Assembly: GCA_023459495.1 (NCBI GenBank)
Contig: JAEWTL010000132.1
Location: forward strand, 1 to 5,800
Direction: 5' to 3'
DNA from: Bacillota bacterium
GTDB taxonomy: Bacteria; Bacillota; Clostridia; Christensenellales; SZUA-584
Length of the DNA: 5,800 bases
The position numbers were made by a program, and so were the translations under genes. The notes beneath the pieces are model-generated. The model had not been told where the DNA came from. It did not search any database and worked only from the letters and a program-made list of their open reading frames with translations. The stretch's first letter is position 1. Every line of letters begins with the position of its first letter. Positions 1 to 5,007 of this stretch are shown one piece after another.

Positions 1-82
1 TGGCGGGCAGCTTCAGCAGGGTGGATATGGTGTTGGACATGGTTTGCTCGGTGACTCCGACATGCCCGTTATACTCATTGGG
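1..82 (-). pseudogene. Start of a fifth displaced toxin cassette (pretoxin fragment), cut by the window edge
   Basis: The minus frame is open from just after a TGA (83-85) to the left edge. It reads PNEYNGHVGVTEQT and then MSNTISTLLKLPA, with the ATG at 38-40. Bases 1-62 are identical to 5739-5800, where the same segment opens the cassette I toxin, so a further toxin cassette should lie to the left. The GGAG about 14 bases upstream of the ATG is too far away to be a convincing ribosome binding site. The methionine may simply be an internal residue of a larger parent protein, retained in a displaced fragment. The C-terminal toxin domain lies outside the window, so nothing can be said about its activity. 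Confidence 0.6.
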
Positions 83-191
83 TCATACGACCTACTCCAA
101 CCTCGTCGAGATGGTCGCGCTGGATACACTGGAGGAAGTGGCGGCTGCGGCCATGCCGGTGGAAACACCCGTCGAGAGCGCTTCCGAATAA
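81..191 (+). pseudogene. 3' end fragment of an unidentified convergent gene, copy A
   Basis: The plus frame encodes GHTTYSNLVEMVALDTLEEV followed by AAAAMPVETPVESASE and a TAA at 189-191. A strong plus-strand terminator begins 19 bases later. The same 33-codon end recurs at 1162, 2944 and 4445. Differences between copies are mostly synonymous (TCC/TCT, GTC/GTG, ACA/ACG, AGC/AGT) or conservative (M/I, V/I, M/V), which supports a real reading frame now duplicated without its gene. The frame stays open upstream across the antisense of the pretoxin segment, with no recognisable start. I do not recognise the parent protein. The tail is acidic and Ala/Pro/Val-rich. Confidence 0.55.
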
Positions 192-209
192 ACGCATGTC
201 TGAAAGCAA

Positions 210-233
210 GGCGTCCGTGCGGGCGCCTTTTTT
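210..233 (+). terminator. Plus-strand rho-independent terminator, boundary A
   Basis: GGCGTCC (210-216), loop GTGC, GGGCGCC (221-227), then T6 (228-233). One T-G wobble replaces the perfect pairing of copy B. It would end transcription of the convergent gene. Confidence 0.85.
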
Positions 234-282
234 GTGTGGGAGGGTTGGAGGGTGGCATGCCGGTGTGTTGGTGGGCGAAAAG

Positions 283-307
283 AAAAAAGCCGGGAGGGTG
301 TCCCGGC
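283..307 (-). terminator. Minus-strand terminator of cassette IV
   Basis: Read on the minus strand, GCCGGGA (307-301), loop CACCC and TCCCGGC (295-289) are followed by T6 (288-283). It starts 13 bases after the immunity stop codon and faces the plus-strand terminator, so the boundary insulates both directions. Confidence 0.88.
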
Positions 308-320
308 GAAAAGTATGCGT

Positions 321-791
321 TTACTCTACCAAGTTCATGATATAGTCCATAATCCGATCCTTTTCAATGATTGTTCGAGTTGATTCCATCCCCTTGAATC
401 TGAGTATGGGTATTTTGATCTCGGTTATCCGGTCGACTTCATCAAGCTGGATTCCTTTATGAAATGAACCATTATCATACGGTTCAAATCCAAGCCTTCT
501 TGCAGTCTCACGGTCTTCCGTATACAACTGGATCTTTCCTTGTCCCAGTAATCGTTTGCCAATGTCCGCTAATACCTCAAATGTCTGTCCCTGATAGTCC
601 ACAAAGTATTTTGTCCGGTATGCGAAATCCAGGTCGTCTTCTGACACTTCCTTTACAAAAAGGTTGTCTTGCTTTACACCTTCAACTATAACATTAACAA
701 ACCCTTGTTTTTTCTCTGGGCTTAAGACCCTTATCTTTCCATTACTTGCGTTTATCCTGTAGCACTGATTTTGATATATTGCGCACTGCAT
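321..791 (-). CDS. Putative immunity protein of cassette IV (156 aa)
   Basis: This gene probably encodes a cytoplasmic immunity protein for the toxin domain just upstream, inferred from position and pairing rather than a recognised family. The ATG at 791 follows the upstream TAA (792-794) directly, and AAAGGTGGT about 7 bases before it serves as ribosome binding site, so the two are translationally coupled. There is no signal peptide or membrane segment. It resembles the cassette III immunity candidate at 1395-1868 in blocks: a middle segment (DLDFAYRTKY and VDYQGQTFE, about residues 53-73) and the C-terminal 40 residues (EVDRITEIKIPILRFKGMES onward) are almost identical. The first 45 residues and residues about 83-112 differ strongly. 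This pattern fits a conserved fold with changing specificity surfaces. A terminator follows the stop. Confidence 0.72.
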   Translation of the reverse strand: MQCAIYQNQCYRINASNGKIRVLSPEKKQGFVNVIVEGVKQDNLFVKEVSEDDLDFAYRTKYFVDYQGQTFEVLADIGKRLLGQGKIQLYTEDRETARRLGFEPYDNGSFHKGIQLDEVDRITEIKIPILRFKGMESTRTIIEKDRIMDYIMNLVE

Positions 792-1145
792 TTATTTACC
801 ACCTTTCAATATCCATTGTTTAATATCCAAATTGAATTTATATGTTTCTAACACTTCGCCGGTATTCGCATCTACTATCTCAAATATACTCCCATCCAGA
901 TATACCATTTCTGTCTGCATATACTCCGGCACAATCACCTTATCCGTTCCAAGGAATCCTCTCCCCGTATATGGATATGAATAACCCGGCACATCAATAG
1001 AATAATCCAAACTGCTTTCATCTTCAACGGTATACCTTATCCGGCCATATGTCTTGTCATTGAACGTGAATGAATCCTCATTGAAGTCCAGCCTGAGTCC
1101 GTAGTATATCTCGGCAAGTGTTCTGAACTTACTCACATGGATAGC
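792..1145 (-). pseudogene. Truncated toxin C-terminal domain, cassette IV (related to that of cassette III)
   Basis: The frame opens after a TAG at 1146-1148 and reads AIHVSKFRTLAEIYYGLRLD and on to WILKGGK. Homology with the cassette III toxin starts exactly at HVS and continues to the end, including LRLDF, YGRIRYTVEDESSLDYSIDV, YPYTGRGFLGTDKVIVPEY and FEIVDANTGEV. Everything upstream (pretoxin, linker, and the KDIQSILSGDFGTVR segment) is missing. The only candidate start is a GTG at 1134-1136 with no good ribosome binding site. It therefore looks like a recombination remnant kept beside its immunity gene rather than a working toxin. The layout R...(Y)TGxGF...PE is faintly reminiscent of ADP-ribosyltransferase folds, but I would not assign that. 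Alternatively, the GTG gives a short expressed protein. Confidence 0.65.
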
Positions 1146-1149
1146 CTAC

Positions 1150-1263
1150 GGACATCACACTACCTACTCTAACCTCGTGGAGATCATCGCGCTGGATACG
1201 CTGGAGGAAGTGGCGGCTGCGGCCGTGCCGGTGGAAACACCCGTCGAGAGTGCTTCCGAATAA
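1150..1263 (+). pseudogene. 3' end fragment of the convergent gene, copy B
   Basis: It reads GHHTTYSNLVEIIALDTLEE and then VAAAAVPVETPVESASE, ending at TAA 1261-1263. It joins the truncated cassette IV toxin on its left within a few bases (about 1137-1150), which marks a recombination joint. Copies A and D keep a pretoxin segment next to the gene end; here that segment is lost. The parent gene is not recognised. Confidence 0.55.
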
Positions 1264-1281
1264 ACGCATGTCTGAAAGCAA

Positions 1282-1305
1282 GGCGCCCGTGCGGGCGCCT
1301 TTTTT
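1282..1305 (+). terminator. Plus-strand rho-independent terminator, boundary B
   Basis: A perfect 7-bp stem GGCGCCC (1282-1288), loop GTGC, GGGCGCC (1293-1299), then T6 (1300-1305). It is the best-paired of the four plus-strand copies. Confidence 0.88.
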
Positions 1306-1355
1306 GTGTGGGGGAGGGTGGTATAGCGTCAGGGCGGTATGTTAGTGGGGAAATG

Positions 1356-1380
1356 AAAAAAGCCGGGAGGGTGTCCCGGC
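1356..1380 (-). terminator. Minus-strand terminator of cassette III
   Basis: On the minus strand, GCCGGGA (1380-1374), loop CACCC and TCCCGGC (1368-1362) are followed by T6 (1361-1356), just after the immunity stop at 1395-1397. Confidence 0.88.
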
Positions 1381-1394
1381 GGAAAAGTATGTGT

Positions 1395-1868
1395 TTACTC
1401 TACCAAGTTCATGATATAGTCCAGTATCTGCTCTTTTTCAATGATTGTTCGCGTTGACTCCATCCCCTTGAATCTGAGTATGGGTATTTTTATCTCTGTG
1501 ATCCGGTCTACCTCGTTTAGATGAATATCCTTCTGAAAGGATATATTATCATAATGTCTGAATCCATACTCTTTTGCGATAGCCGGAATATCTGTAAACA
1601 GGATTACCACATCATCTTTAAGCAATCGCTTACCAATTCCTGATAGAATCTCAAACGTCTGACCCTGATAGTCCACAAGGTATTTTGTTCGGTATGCGAA
1701 ATCCAAATCCTCTTCGGGAATTTCTTTCACAAAAAAGTCATTCTGTATCTTTCCCAATACATCTATGTAATTTGAAAAACCTTCCCTTTTAATTTTACTT
1801 AGAAGTAGCATCTTCCCTTTTTTCTCACCCAACCTAAAGCACTCATTTGCACAAATAGCATACTCCAT
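1395..1868 (-). CDS. Putative immunity protein of cassette III (157 aa)
   Basis: This is a full-length reading frame starting MEYAICANECFRLGEKKGKM. AAAGGAGA sits about 10 bases before the ATG at 1866-1868, and the toxin stop lies 15 bases upstream. It is paired with the frameshifted toxin of the same cassette and is probably cytoplasmic, with no signal peptide or membrane helices. It is a paralogue of the cassette IV immunity candidate. The blocks DLDFAYRTKY/VDYQGQTFE and EVDRITEIKIPILRFKGMES are shared nearly unchanged, while the N-terminus and the region around KDDVVILFTDIPAIAKEYGF have diverged. The frame is intact although its toxin is broken, which fits selection for protection against a toxin made elsewhere. 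The family is not recognised, and immunity function is inferred from position. Confidence 0.73.
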   Translation of the reverse strand: MEYAICANECFRLGEKKGKMLLLSKIKREGFSNYIDVLGKIQNDFFVKEIPEEDLDFAYRTKYLVDYQGQTFEILSGIGKRLLKDDVVILFTDIPAIAKEYGFRHYDNISFQKDIHLNEVDRITEIKIPILRFKGMESTRTIIEKEQILDYIMNLVE

Positions 1869-1883
1869 TCCGGCTAATCTCCT

Positions 1884-2929
1884 TTATTGTAATTTCCAGA
1901 TTTTTTGATTCTTATCAAACACGTATGTCTCTATCACTTCACCGGTATTCGCATCTACTATCTCGAAGATACTCCCATTCAAGTAATCCATTTCTGTCTG
2001 CATATACTCTGGCACAATCACCTTATCCGTTCCAAGGAATCCTCTCCCCGTATATGGATATGTATAACCCGGCACATCAATAGAATAATCCAAACTGCTT
2101 TCATCTTCAACCGTATACCTTATGCGGCCATATGTCTTGTCATTGAACGTAAATGATTTATGATCAAAATCCAACCTAAGCCCGTAGTATATCTCTGCCA
2201 ACGTTTTTAGCATACTCACATGGGATGCCTGTGCAACAGATTTCCTTACGGTTCCAAAATCTCCGCTCAGAATGCTCTGTATATCCTTTTGCGGAACCAC
2301 CTTCTGCACACCGTTCCTTTTTTAGGCTTCCCTATCTTTTGCAGCACCCTCCTGACCAATACCTTCTCATCTGGCGTGAGTACTCTGTCCGCATCAAGCA
2401 AAGCGGCAAATTCGTTTACGTCAAGACCTTCCTCTTCGATGAAGTTTTGCAGGCTCTCATCCGTATGCAACTTGGCATCGTGCAGAGGATTGGGTGGCTT
2501 AACATTTCCATTATCCCCTGTCCTCTTCCCGCTGTCAACATATGTCTTCGCAGTCGCCCCGATATCCACCGCACTTGATACATACGCTTCCGCCAGCTCG
2601 GCATCCCCCACTATCTCTGTCAGCACATTCATCAGCTGCGCCTTTTCCGACACCGTGAGCGTTTGCGTTTGGATGGCGGTTCTGATATCCCCCGCCATGG
2701 CCTGCGCGGCTGCTTCCAAGTTGGTCTTTCCGGAGATAAAGTCCACATAGGCGTTGCTCGATACGTCTGCTTTAAAGCCTGCGTAGTTGATGTTTCCGCT
2801 ATCGCTTTGCAGCCGGGCTTCAAGGTAGATCAACATACCCATGCCATTCGTCAGCGCGGTCTTCACTTGCGCGGCTGTTTCTGGATTGTTGGCGTTCTCC
2901 CGGATATTGTCGGCTACCGCTTGGTCAAT
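1884..2929 (-). pseudogene. Displaced toxin fragment of cassette III, broken by a frameshift
   Basis: Two minus frames form one protein. The first runs from 2929 (after TAG 2930-2932) as IDQAVADNIRENANNPETAA, through a helical pretoxin segment, DSGKRTGDNG and an acidic linker, to KIGKPKK; it then fails at TGA 2267-2269. The second continues as RNGVQKVVPQKDIQSILSGD, then HVSMLKTLAEIYYGLRLDF, to IWKLQ at the TAA 1884-1886. A one-base loss in the A6 run (T6 on the plus strand, 2318-2323) explains the break, because seven A's would give PKKRNGVQKVVP. The C-terminal 110 residues match the cassette IV remnant. The pretoxin differs from the MSNTIS type of cassettes I, II and V. There is no good start codon at the 5' end. 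The toxin activity is unknown; an ADP-ribosyltransferase-like layout (LRLDF, YTGRGF, VPEY) is speculative. Confidence 0.75.
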
Positions 2930-2943
2930 CTAGCATTAATCAA

Positions 2944-3045
2944 ACCTACTCCAACCTCGTGGAGATTATCGCGCTGGATACACTGGAGGAAGTGGCGGCT
3001 GCGGCCGTGCCGGTGGAAACACCCGTCGAGAGCGCTTCCGAATAA
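2944..3045 (+). pseudogene. 3' end fragment of the convergent gene, copy C
   Basis: It reads TYSNLVEIIALDTLEEVAAA and then AVPVETPVESASE, with TAA at 3043-3045. Identity with the other copies starts at the ACC codon 2944-2946. The preceding bases (INQ in frame) belong to the joint with the cassette III pretoxin and do not match GHT of copies A, B and D. This is the shortest surviving gene end and places the joint at about 2930-2944. Confidence 0.55.
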
Positions 3046-3063
3046 ACGCATGTCTGAAAGCAA

Positions 3064-3087
3064 GGCGTCCGTGCGGGCGCCTTTTTT
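3064..3087 (+). terminator. Plus-strand rho-independent terminator, boundary C
   Basis: GGCGTCC (3064-3070), loop GTGC, GGGCGCC (3075-3081), then T6 (3082-3087). One T-G wobble, as in copy A. Confidence 0.85.
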
Positions 3088-3136
3088 GTGCGGGAAGGTG
3101 GTATAGCGTCAGGGCGGTGCCGTTGGTGGGGAAAAG

Positions 3137-3160
3137 AAAAAAGCCGGGATAAGGCCCGAC
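3137..3160 (-). terminator. Minus-strand terminator of cassette II
   Basis: On the minus strand, GTCGGG (3160-3155), loop CCTTAT and CCCGGC (3148-3143) are followed by T6 (3142-3137). It has a six-pair stem with one G-T wobble and begins 22 bases after the immunity stop. Confidence 0.8.
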
Positions 3161-3182
3161 TAGTTAAATGTTACATGTCTAT

Positions 3183-3560
3183 CTATATTGTCAAGCCATA
3201 TTCAGCCCTAATTTCTTCTAAGTTCGTATGTCTCTCGTTGATTACATTTTTAATAGTCTTACTATGGTCTTCACCATAGTCATCTTCGATCTTGTTACAT
3301 ACGCGCTTTAACATTTCTTCAATATTACTTGCATATTTATCGTCAGTCCGTACGATCATTAAGTACATATCTGTTATCTCGTAATACACGAAAATTAATA
3401 AATTCGAATCTTTTCTGAATTCATATATCTTTTCTCTACCAAATTCTTGTTTATTATAATCTTCTTTTGCAATGACAAACCCAAGAATGCCATATATTTT
3501 TGGTTCAATATCAAAGAAATACTCATGCGGAAATTCAAATTCATATTGACACATCTTCAT
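3183..3560 (-). CDS. Putative immunity protein to the deaminase-like toxin, cassette II (125 aa)
   Basis: I place the start at the ATG 3558-3560 (MKMCQYEFEFPHEYFF), not at upstream in-frame codons. AAGGAGAG (3575-3568) lies 7 bases before it, and the toxin TAA ends only one base upstream (3562-3564). The tight spacing, with the ribosome binding site inside the toxin's last codons, implies co-translation, as expected for a toxin/immunity pair. The protein is acidic, soluble and without a signal peptide. An aromatic and hydrophobic core (SNLLIFVYYEITDMYLMIVR) is followed by a charged helical C-terminal half ending EIRAEYGLTI. It is AT-rich, like the toxin domain beside it. I do not recognise a family. 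Immunity against the deaminase-like toxin is inferred from gene order. Confidence 0.75.
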   Translation of the reverse strand: MKMCQYEFEFPHEYFFDIEPKIYGILGFVIAKEDYNKQEFGREKIYEFRKDSNLLIFVYYEITDMYLMIVRTDDKYASNIEEMLKRVCNKIEDDYGEDHSKTIKNVINERHTNLEEIRAEYGLTI

Positions 3561-3561
3561 T

Positions 3562-4437
3562 TTATTGCTCTCCTTCAATAATAATTCCACCTTTAACTCT
3601 ATACATATTCCCGTAGCCATCAATTACAATAATCTGGAGATTATAATAGTCTCGGCTAAATGCTTTAATAACATTATCACAGCTAGGGCATACCTCTCTC
3701 TCTGATACAATTACAATAGTCCCGGTTGCATCAATATTACTACCCAATATAACAGCATATTGTTCGACCAATTTATACTCTGTATCAAAAATCCTTAAAT
3801 ATCCGTTCTCACTAATTTGATTCTTTCCATTAACTTTCAATAGATATTCCCCGTATGCTGGCTTAGCACCTATGGAAACCCACCCATCAATAGAATTAAT
3901 TACACCAGATTTATTCTTGTTGCCGTATTTACTAAAAGCTTTAAGTTCATCAATAATATACCCTTCAATATTTGCTATAGAAAATGCTATATTTCCAACG
4001 TAGTTATCAAGGCTATCAACACTTTGGAGTTCATCCGGCAAAGAAGCCCGTAGTTCTTTTAGCCTTGTAATATAACTTTGTATTCTCCCCTTGGAACCCT
4101 CGCCATAATCATTATCTCTGGAGTTTTGATACCTGTCAAGGTTTGTCTTTTTTATCTCCCCCAACAACCCCTCCAGCGCTACCTTCGTCCCCGCATCCAG
4201 ACTTGGGCTTTCCAGCGCAGCATTAATGCTCTCTCCCAGCAGCTTAACCGCGTTGTCATAAGCCGCCGCCTTGGCTCCGGGCGTCGTACTGGATACCGTC
4301 AGATAATCGAAATATGCCTGACGCGCGGCTTCTACATTGGCCTGGGTCTGCAGGTTGGCGGGCAGCTTAAGCAGGGTGGATATGGTGTTGGTTATGGTTT
4401 GCTCGGTGACTCCGACATACCCTCTATGCCCATTGGG
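3562..4437 (-). pseudogene. Displaced toxin with deaminase-like C-terminal domain, cassette II, no normal start
   Basis: The frame is open for 291 codons from TGA 4438-4440. Residues 1-90 are a GC-rich pretoxin segment related to cassette I (VTEQTITNTISTLLKLPANL, then SLDAG). The remainder is AT-rich. The C-terminal domain carries FDTEYKLVEQYAVILG, with D-x-E encoded at about 3786-3778, and IVSEREVCPSCDNVIKAF, with the two Cys of CPSC at about 3690-3679. Spacing and sequence match the zinc-dependent cytidine-deaminase fold used by secreted bacterial toxins, closest to the XOO_2897-like deaminases as I remember that family (DTE/DSE motif, then CxxC). The likely target is nucleic acid or free nucleotides in the recipient cell. 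The pretoxin methionine is ATA here (4395-4393), so expression alone is doubtful; a TTG at 4167 is a weak alternative start. The catalytic domain itself looks intact. Confidence 0.72.
4167..4408 (-). repeat. Pretoxin repeat, cassette II copy
   Basis: This is a GC-rich direct repeat of about 240 bases encoding the helical pretoxin segment. It is clearly related to 5550-5792 (cassette I) and to 1-54 (cassette V, partial). Shared protein stretches include TISTLLKLPA, LQTQ, NVEAARQAY, KAAAYD, AVKLLGES and PSLDAGT. This copy has a short in-frame insertion (VSSTTPGA against ASPET). Similarity ends where the base composition turns AT-rich, marking the junction at which toxin tips change. Confidence 0.85.
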
Positions 4438-4546
4438 TCACACGACCTACTCCAACCTCGTGGAGATCATCGCGCTGGATACGCTGGAGGAAGTGGCGGC
4501 TGCGGCCATGCCGGTGGAAGCACCCGTCGAGAGCGCTTCCGTATAA
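4433..4546 (+). pseudogene. 3' end fragment of the convergent gene, copy D
   Basis: It reads LGHTTYSNLVEIIALDTLEE and then VAAAAMPVEAPVESASV, with TAA at 4544-4546. The plus frame stays open leftward across the antisense of the pretoxin to an ATG at 4337, giving 69 codons, but that upstream part is better explained by the minus-strand pretoxin. There is no ribosome binding site that would favour 4337 as a true start. The parent is unidentified. Confidence 0.55.
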
Positions 4547-4564
4547 ACGCATGTCTGAAAGCAA

Positions 4565-4590
4565 GGCGTCCGTGCGGGCGCCTTCTTTGT
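4565..4590 (+). terminator. Plus-strand terminator, boundary D (T tract decayed)
   Basis: GGCGTCC (4565-4571), loop GTGC, GGGCGCC (4576-4582), followed by TTCTTTGT in place of six T's. The hairpin is kept, but the interrupted T tract probably weakens it. Confidence 0.7.
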
Positions 4591-4636
4591 GTGGGAAGGA
4601 TTAATGGTGGCAGGGCAGTGTGTTGGTGGGGAAAAG

Positions 4637-4661
4637 AAAAAAGCCGGGAGGATGTCCCAGC
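4637..4661 (-). terminator. Minus-strand terminator of cassette I
   Basis: On the minus strand, GCTGGGA (4661-4655), loop CATCC and TCCCGGC (4649-4643) are followed by T6 (4642-4637). One G-T wobble in the stem. It lies about 65 bases beyond the immunity stop, further than in the other cassettes, with only AT-rich sequence between. Confidence 0.78.
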
Positions 4662-4727
4662 CAAGTAATCGTTCAAACTATGAGCCCATTTTTATATTAG
4701 GGTACTGTTAATAACACAAAATTAATA

Positions 4728-4988
4728 TCAAAAACAAGCTCTTGACTCCAGCTTATGGTTTTCTATAAACCTTTTGGTTTCAGCGAAAAATAAGTCCCTA
4801 TTAATGTCTTTACTAAATACATAACCTTTTTCGCCGTGTATTTCTTTGAGCCTTACTTTCATACCGTAGTATTCCATATCATCTTCAAATTGCATCATGC
4901 TCATAGTCCCCCAAATATTCTTACCTTCTTTAGTAATAACGACTATGTCATTTTCTTTATCAAATTGTGTAATCGAAATTTGTATCAT
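4728..4988 (-). CDS. Putative immunity protein of cassette I (86 aa)
   Basis: This is a small protein starting MIQISITQFDKENDIVVITK and ending ESRACF at TGA 4728-4730. A perfect AGGAGGT (5005-4999) sits 10 bases before the ATG 4986-4988, and the toxin TAA (5008-5010) lies only a few bases upstream of it. The N-terminal half looks like alternating beta strands, and the C-terminal third (RDLFFAETKRFIENHK) like a helix. It is acidic to neutral, with no signal peptide or membrane segment, so presumably cytoplasmic. Gene order, size and strong translation signals support an immunity role for the toxin just upstream. No family is recognised. Confidence 0.72.
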   Translation of the reverse strand: MIQISITQFDKENDIVVITKEGKNIWGTMSMMQFEDDMEYYGMKVRLKEIHGEKGYVFSKDINRDLFFAETKRFIENHKLESRACF

Positions 4989-4998
4989 TTTATTAATT

Positions 4999-5005
4999 AC
5001 CTCCT
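4999..5005 (-). promoter_or_regulatory. Strong ribosome binding site of the cassette I immunity gene
   Basis: AGGAGGT on the minus strand, 10 bases before the ATG at 4988 and just after the toxin stop. It is far stronger than anything before the toxin ATG at 5778, so immunity is likely to be made in excess of toxin if both are transcribed. Confidence 0.8.
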
Positions 5006-5007
5006 AA

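Larger units (their letters stand above)
84..307. repeat. Cassette-boundary repeat, copy A
   Basis: This GC-rich direct repeat of about 220 bases contains the convergent gene end, a plus-strand terminator, a variable GT-rich spacer, and a minus-strand terminator facing the other way. Related copies start at about 1153, 2944 and 4439, always between one cassette's immunity gene and the next cassette's toxin fragment. The gene-end and hairpin parts are the best conserved; the spacer varies most. Long near-identical direct repeats around each module could act as recombination substrates for gaining, losing or reshuffling modules. Confidence 0.85.
1153..1380. repeat. Cassette-boundary repeat, copy B
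   Basis: This is the second copy of the boundary repeat, with the same order of gene end, plus-strand terminator, GT-rich spacer and minus-strand terminator. Similarity with copy A continues leftward-reading into the immunity genes, because the two neighbouring immunity genes are themselves related at their 3' ends (through about position 1422). Confidence 0.85.
2944..3160. repeat. Cassette-boundary repeat, copy C
   Basis: This is the third copy of the boundary element. The left part and plus-strand hairpin are conserved, and the GT-rich spacer resembles copy B (GGTGGTATAGCGTCAGGGCG is shared). The minus-strand terminator has the same outer stem but a different loop, so similarity fades after about 3150. 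Confidence 0.82.
4439..4661. repeat. Cassette-boundary repeat, copy D
   Basis: This is the fourth copy of the boundary element. It resembles copy A upstream of the gene end (CATTGGGTCA then CGACC) but has drifted: E to V before the stop, a T tract interrupted by C after the plus-strand hairpin, and a weakened minus-strand hairpin. Confidence 0.85.

Noticed and set aside
210..307. Paired palindromes at each boundary as integron attC or insertion-sequence ends
   Set aside because: Each palindrome is followed by a T tract on its own strand and sits just after a stop codon, so terminators explain them. There is no integrase, transposase or target-site duplication in view.
792..2309. Naming the cassette III/IV toxin domain an ADP-ribosyltransferase
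   Set aside because: LRLDF, YTGRGF and VPEY sit in a suggestive order, but the Ser-Thr-Ser and Glu-x-Glu motifs are not clearly present, so the assignment stays speculative.
2318..2323. Programmed -1 frameshift producing the full cassette III toxin
   Set aside because: The zero-frame codons CCT AAA AAA GGA do not form a standard X XXY YYZ site, I saw no clear stimulatory hairpin, and the neighbouring cassettes also carry decayed toxins. A simple mutation or sequencing error is more likely.
2220..2750. A 176-codon plus-strand open frame
   Set aside because: It lies wholly antisense to the cassette III toxin, is Ser/Ala-rich and low in complexity, and lacks a ribosome binding site. The minus frames have homology to cassette IV and good gene order.
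81..4661. Regular spacing of four repeats suggesting a CRISPR array
   Set aside because: The repeats are about 220 bases, contain a reading frame and terminators, and are separated by 1 to 1.6 kb of genes, which is nothing like CRISPR repeats and spacers.
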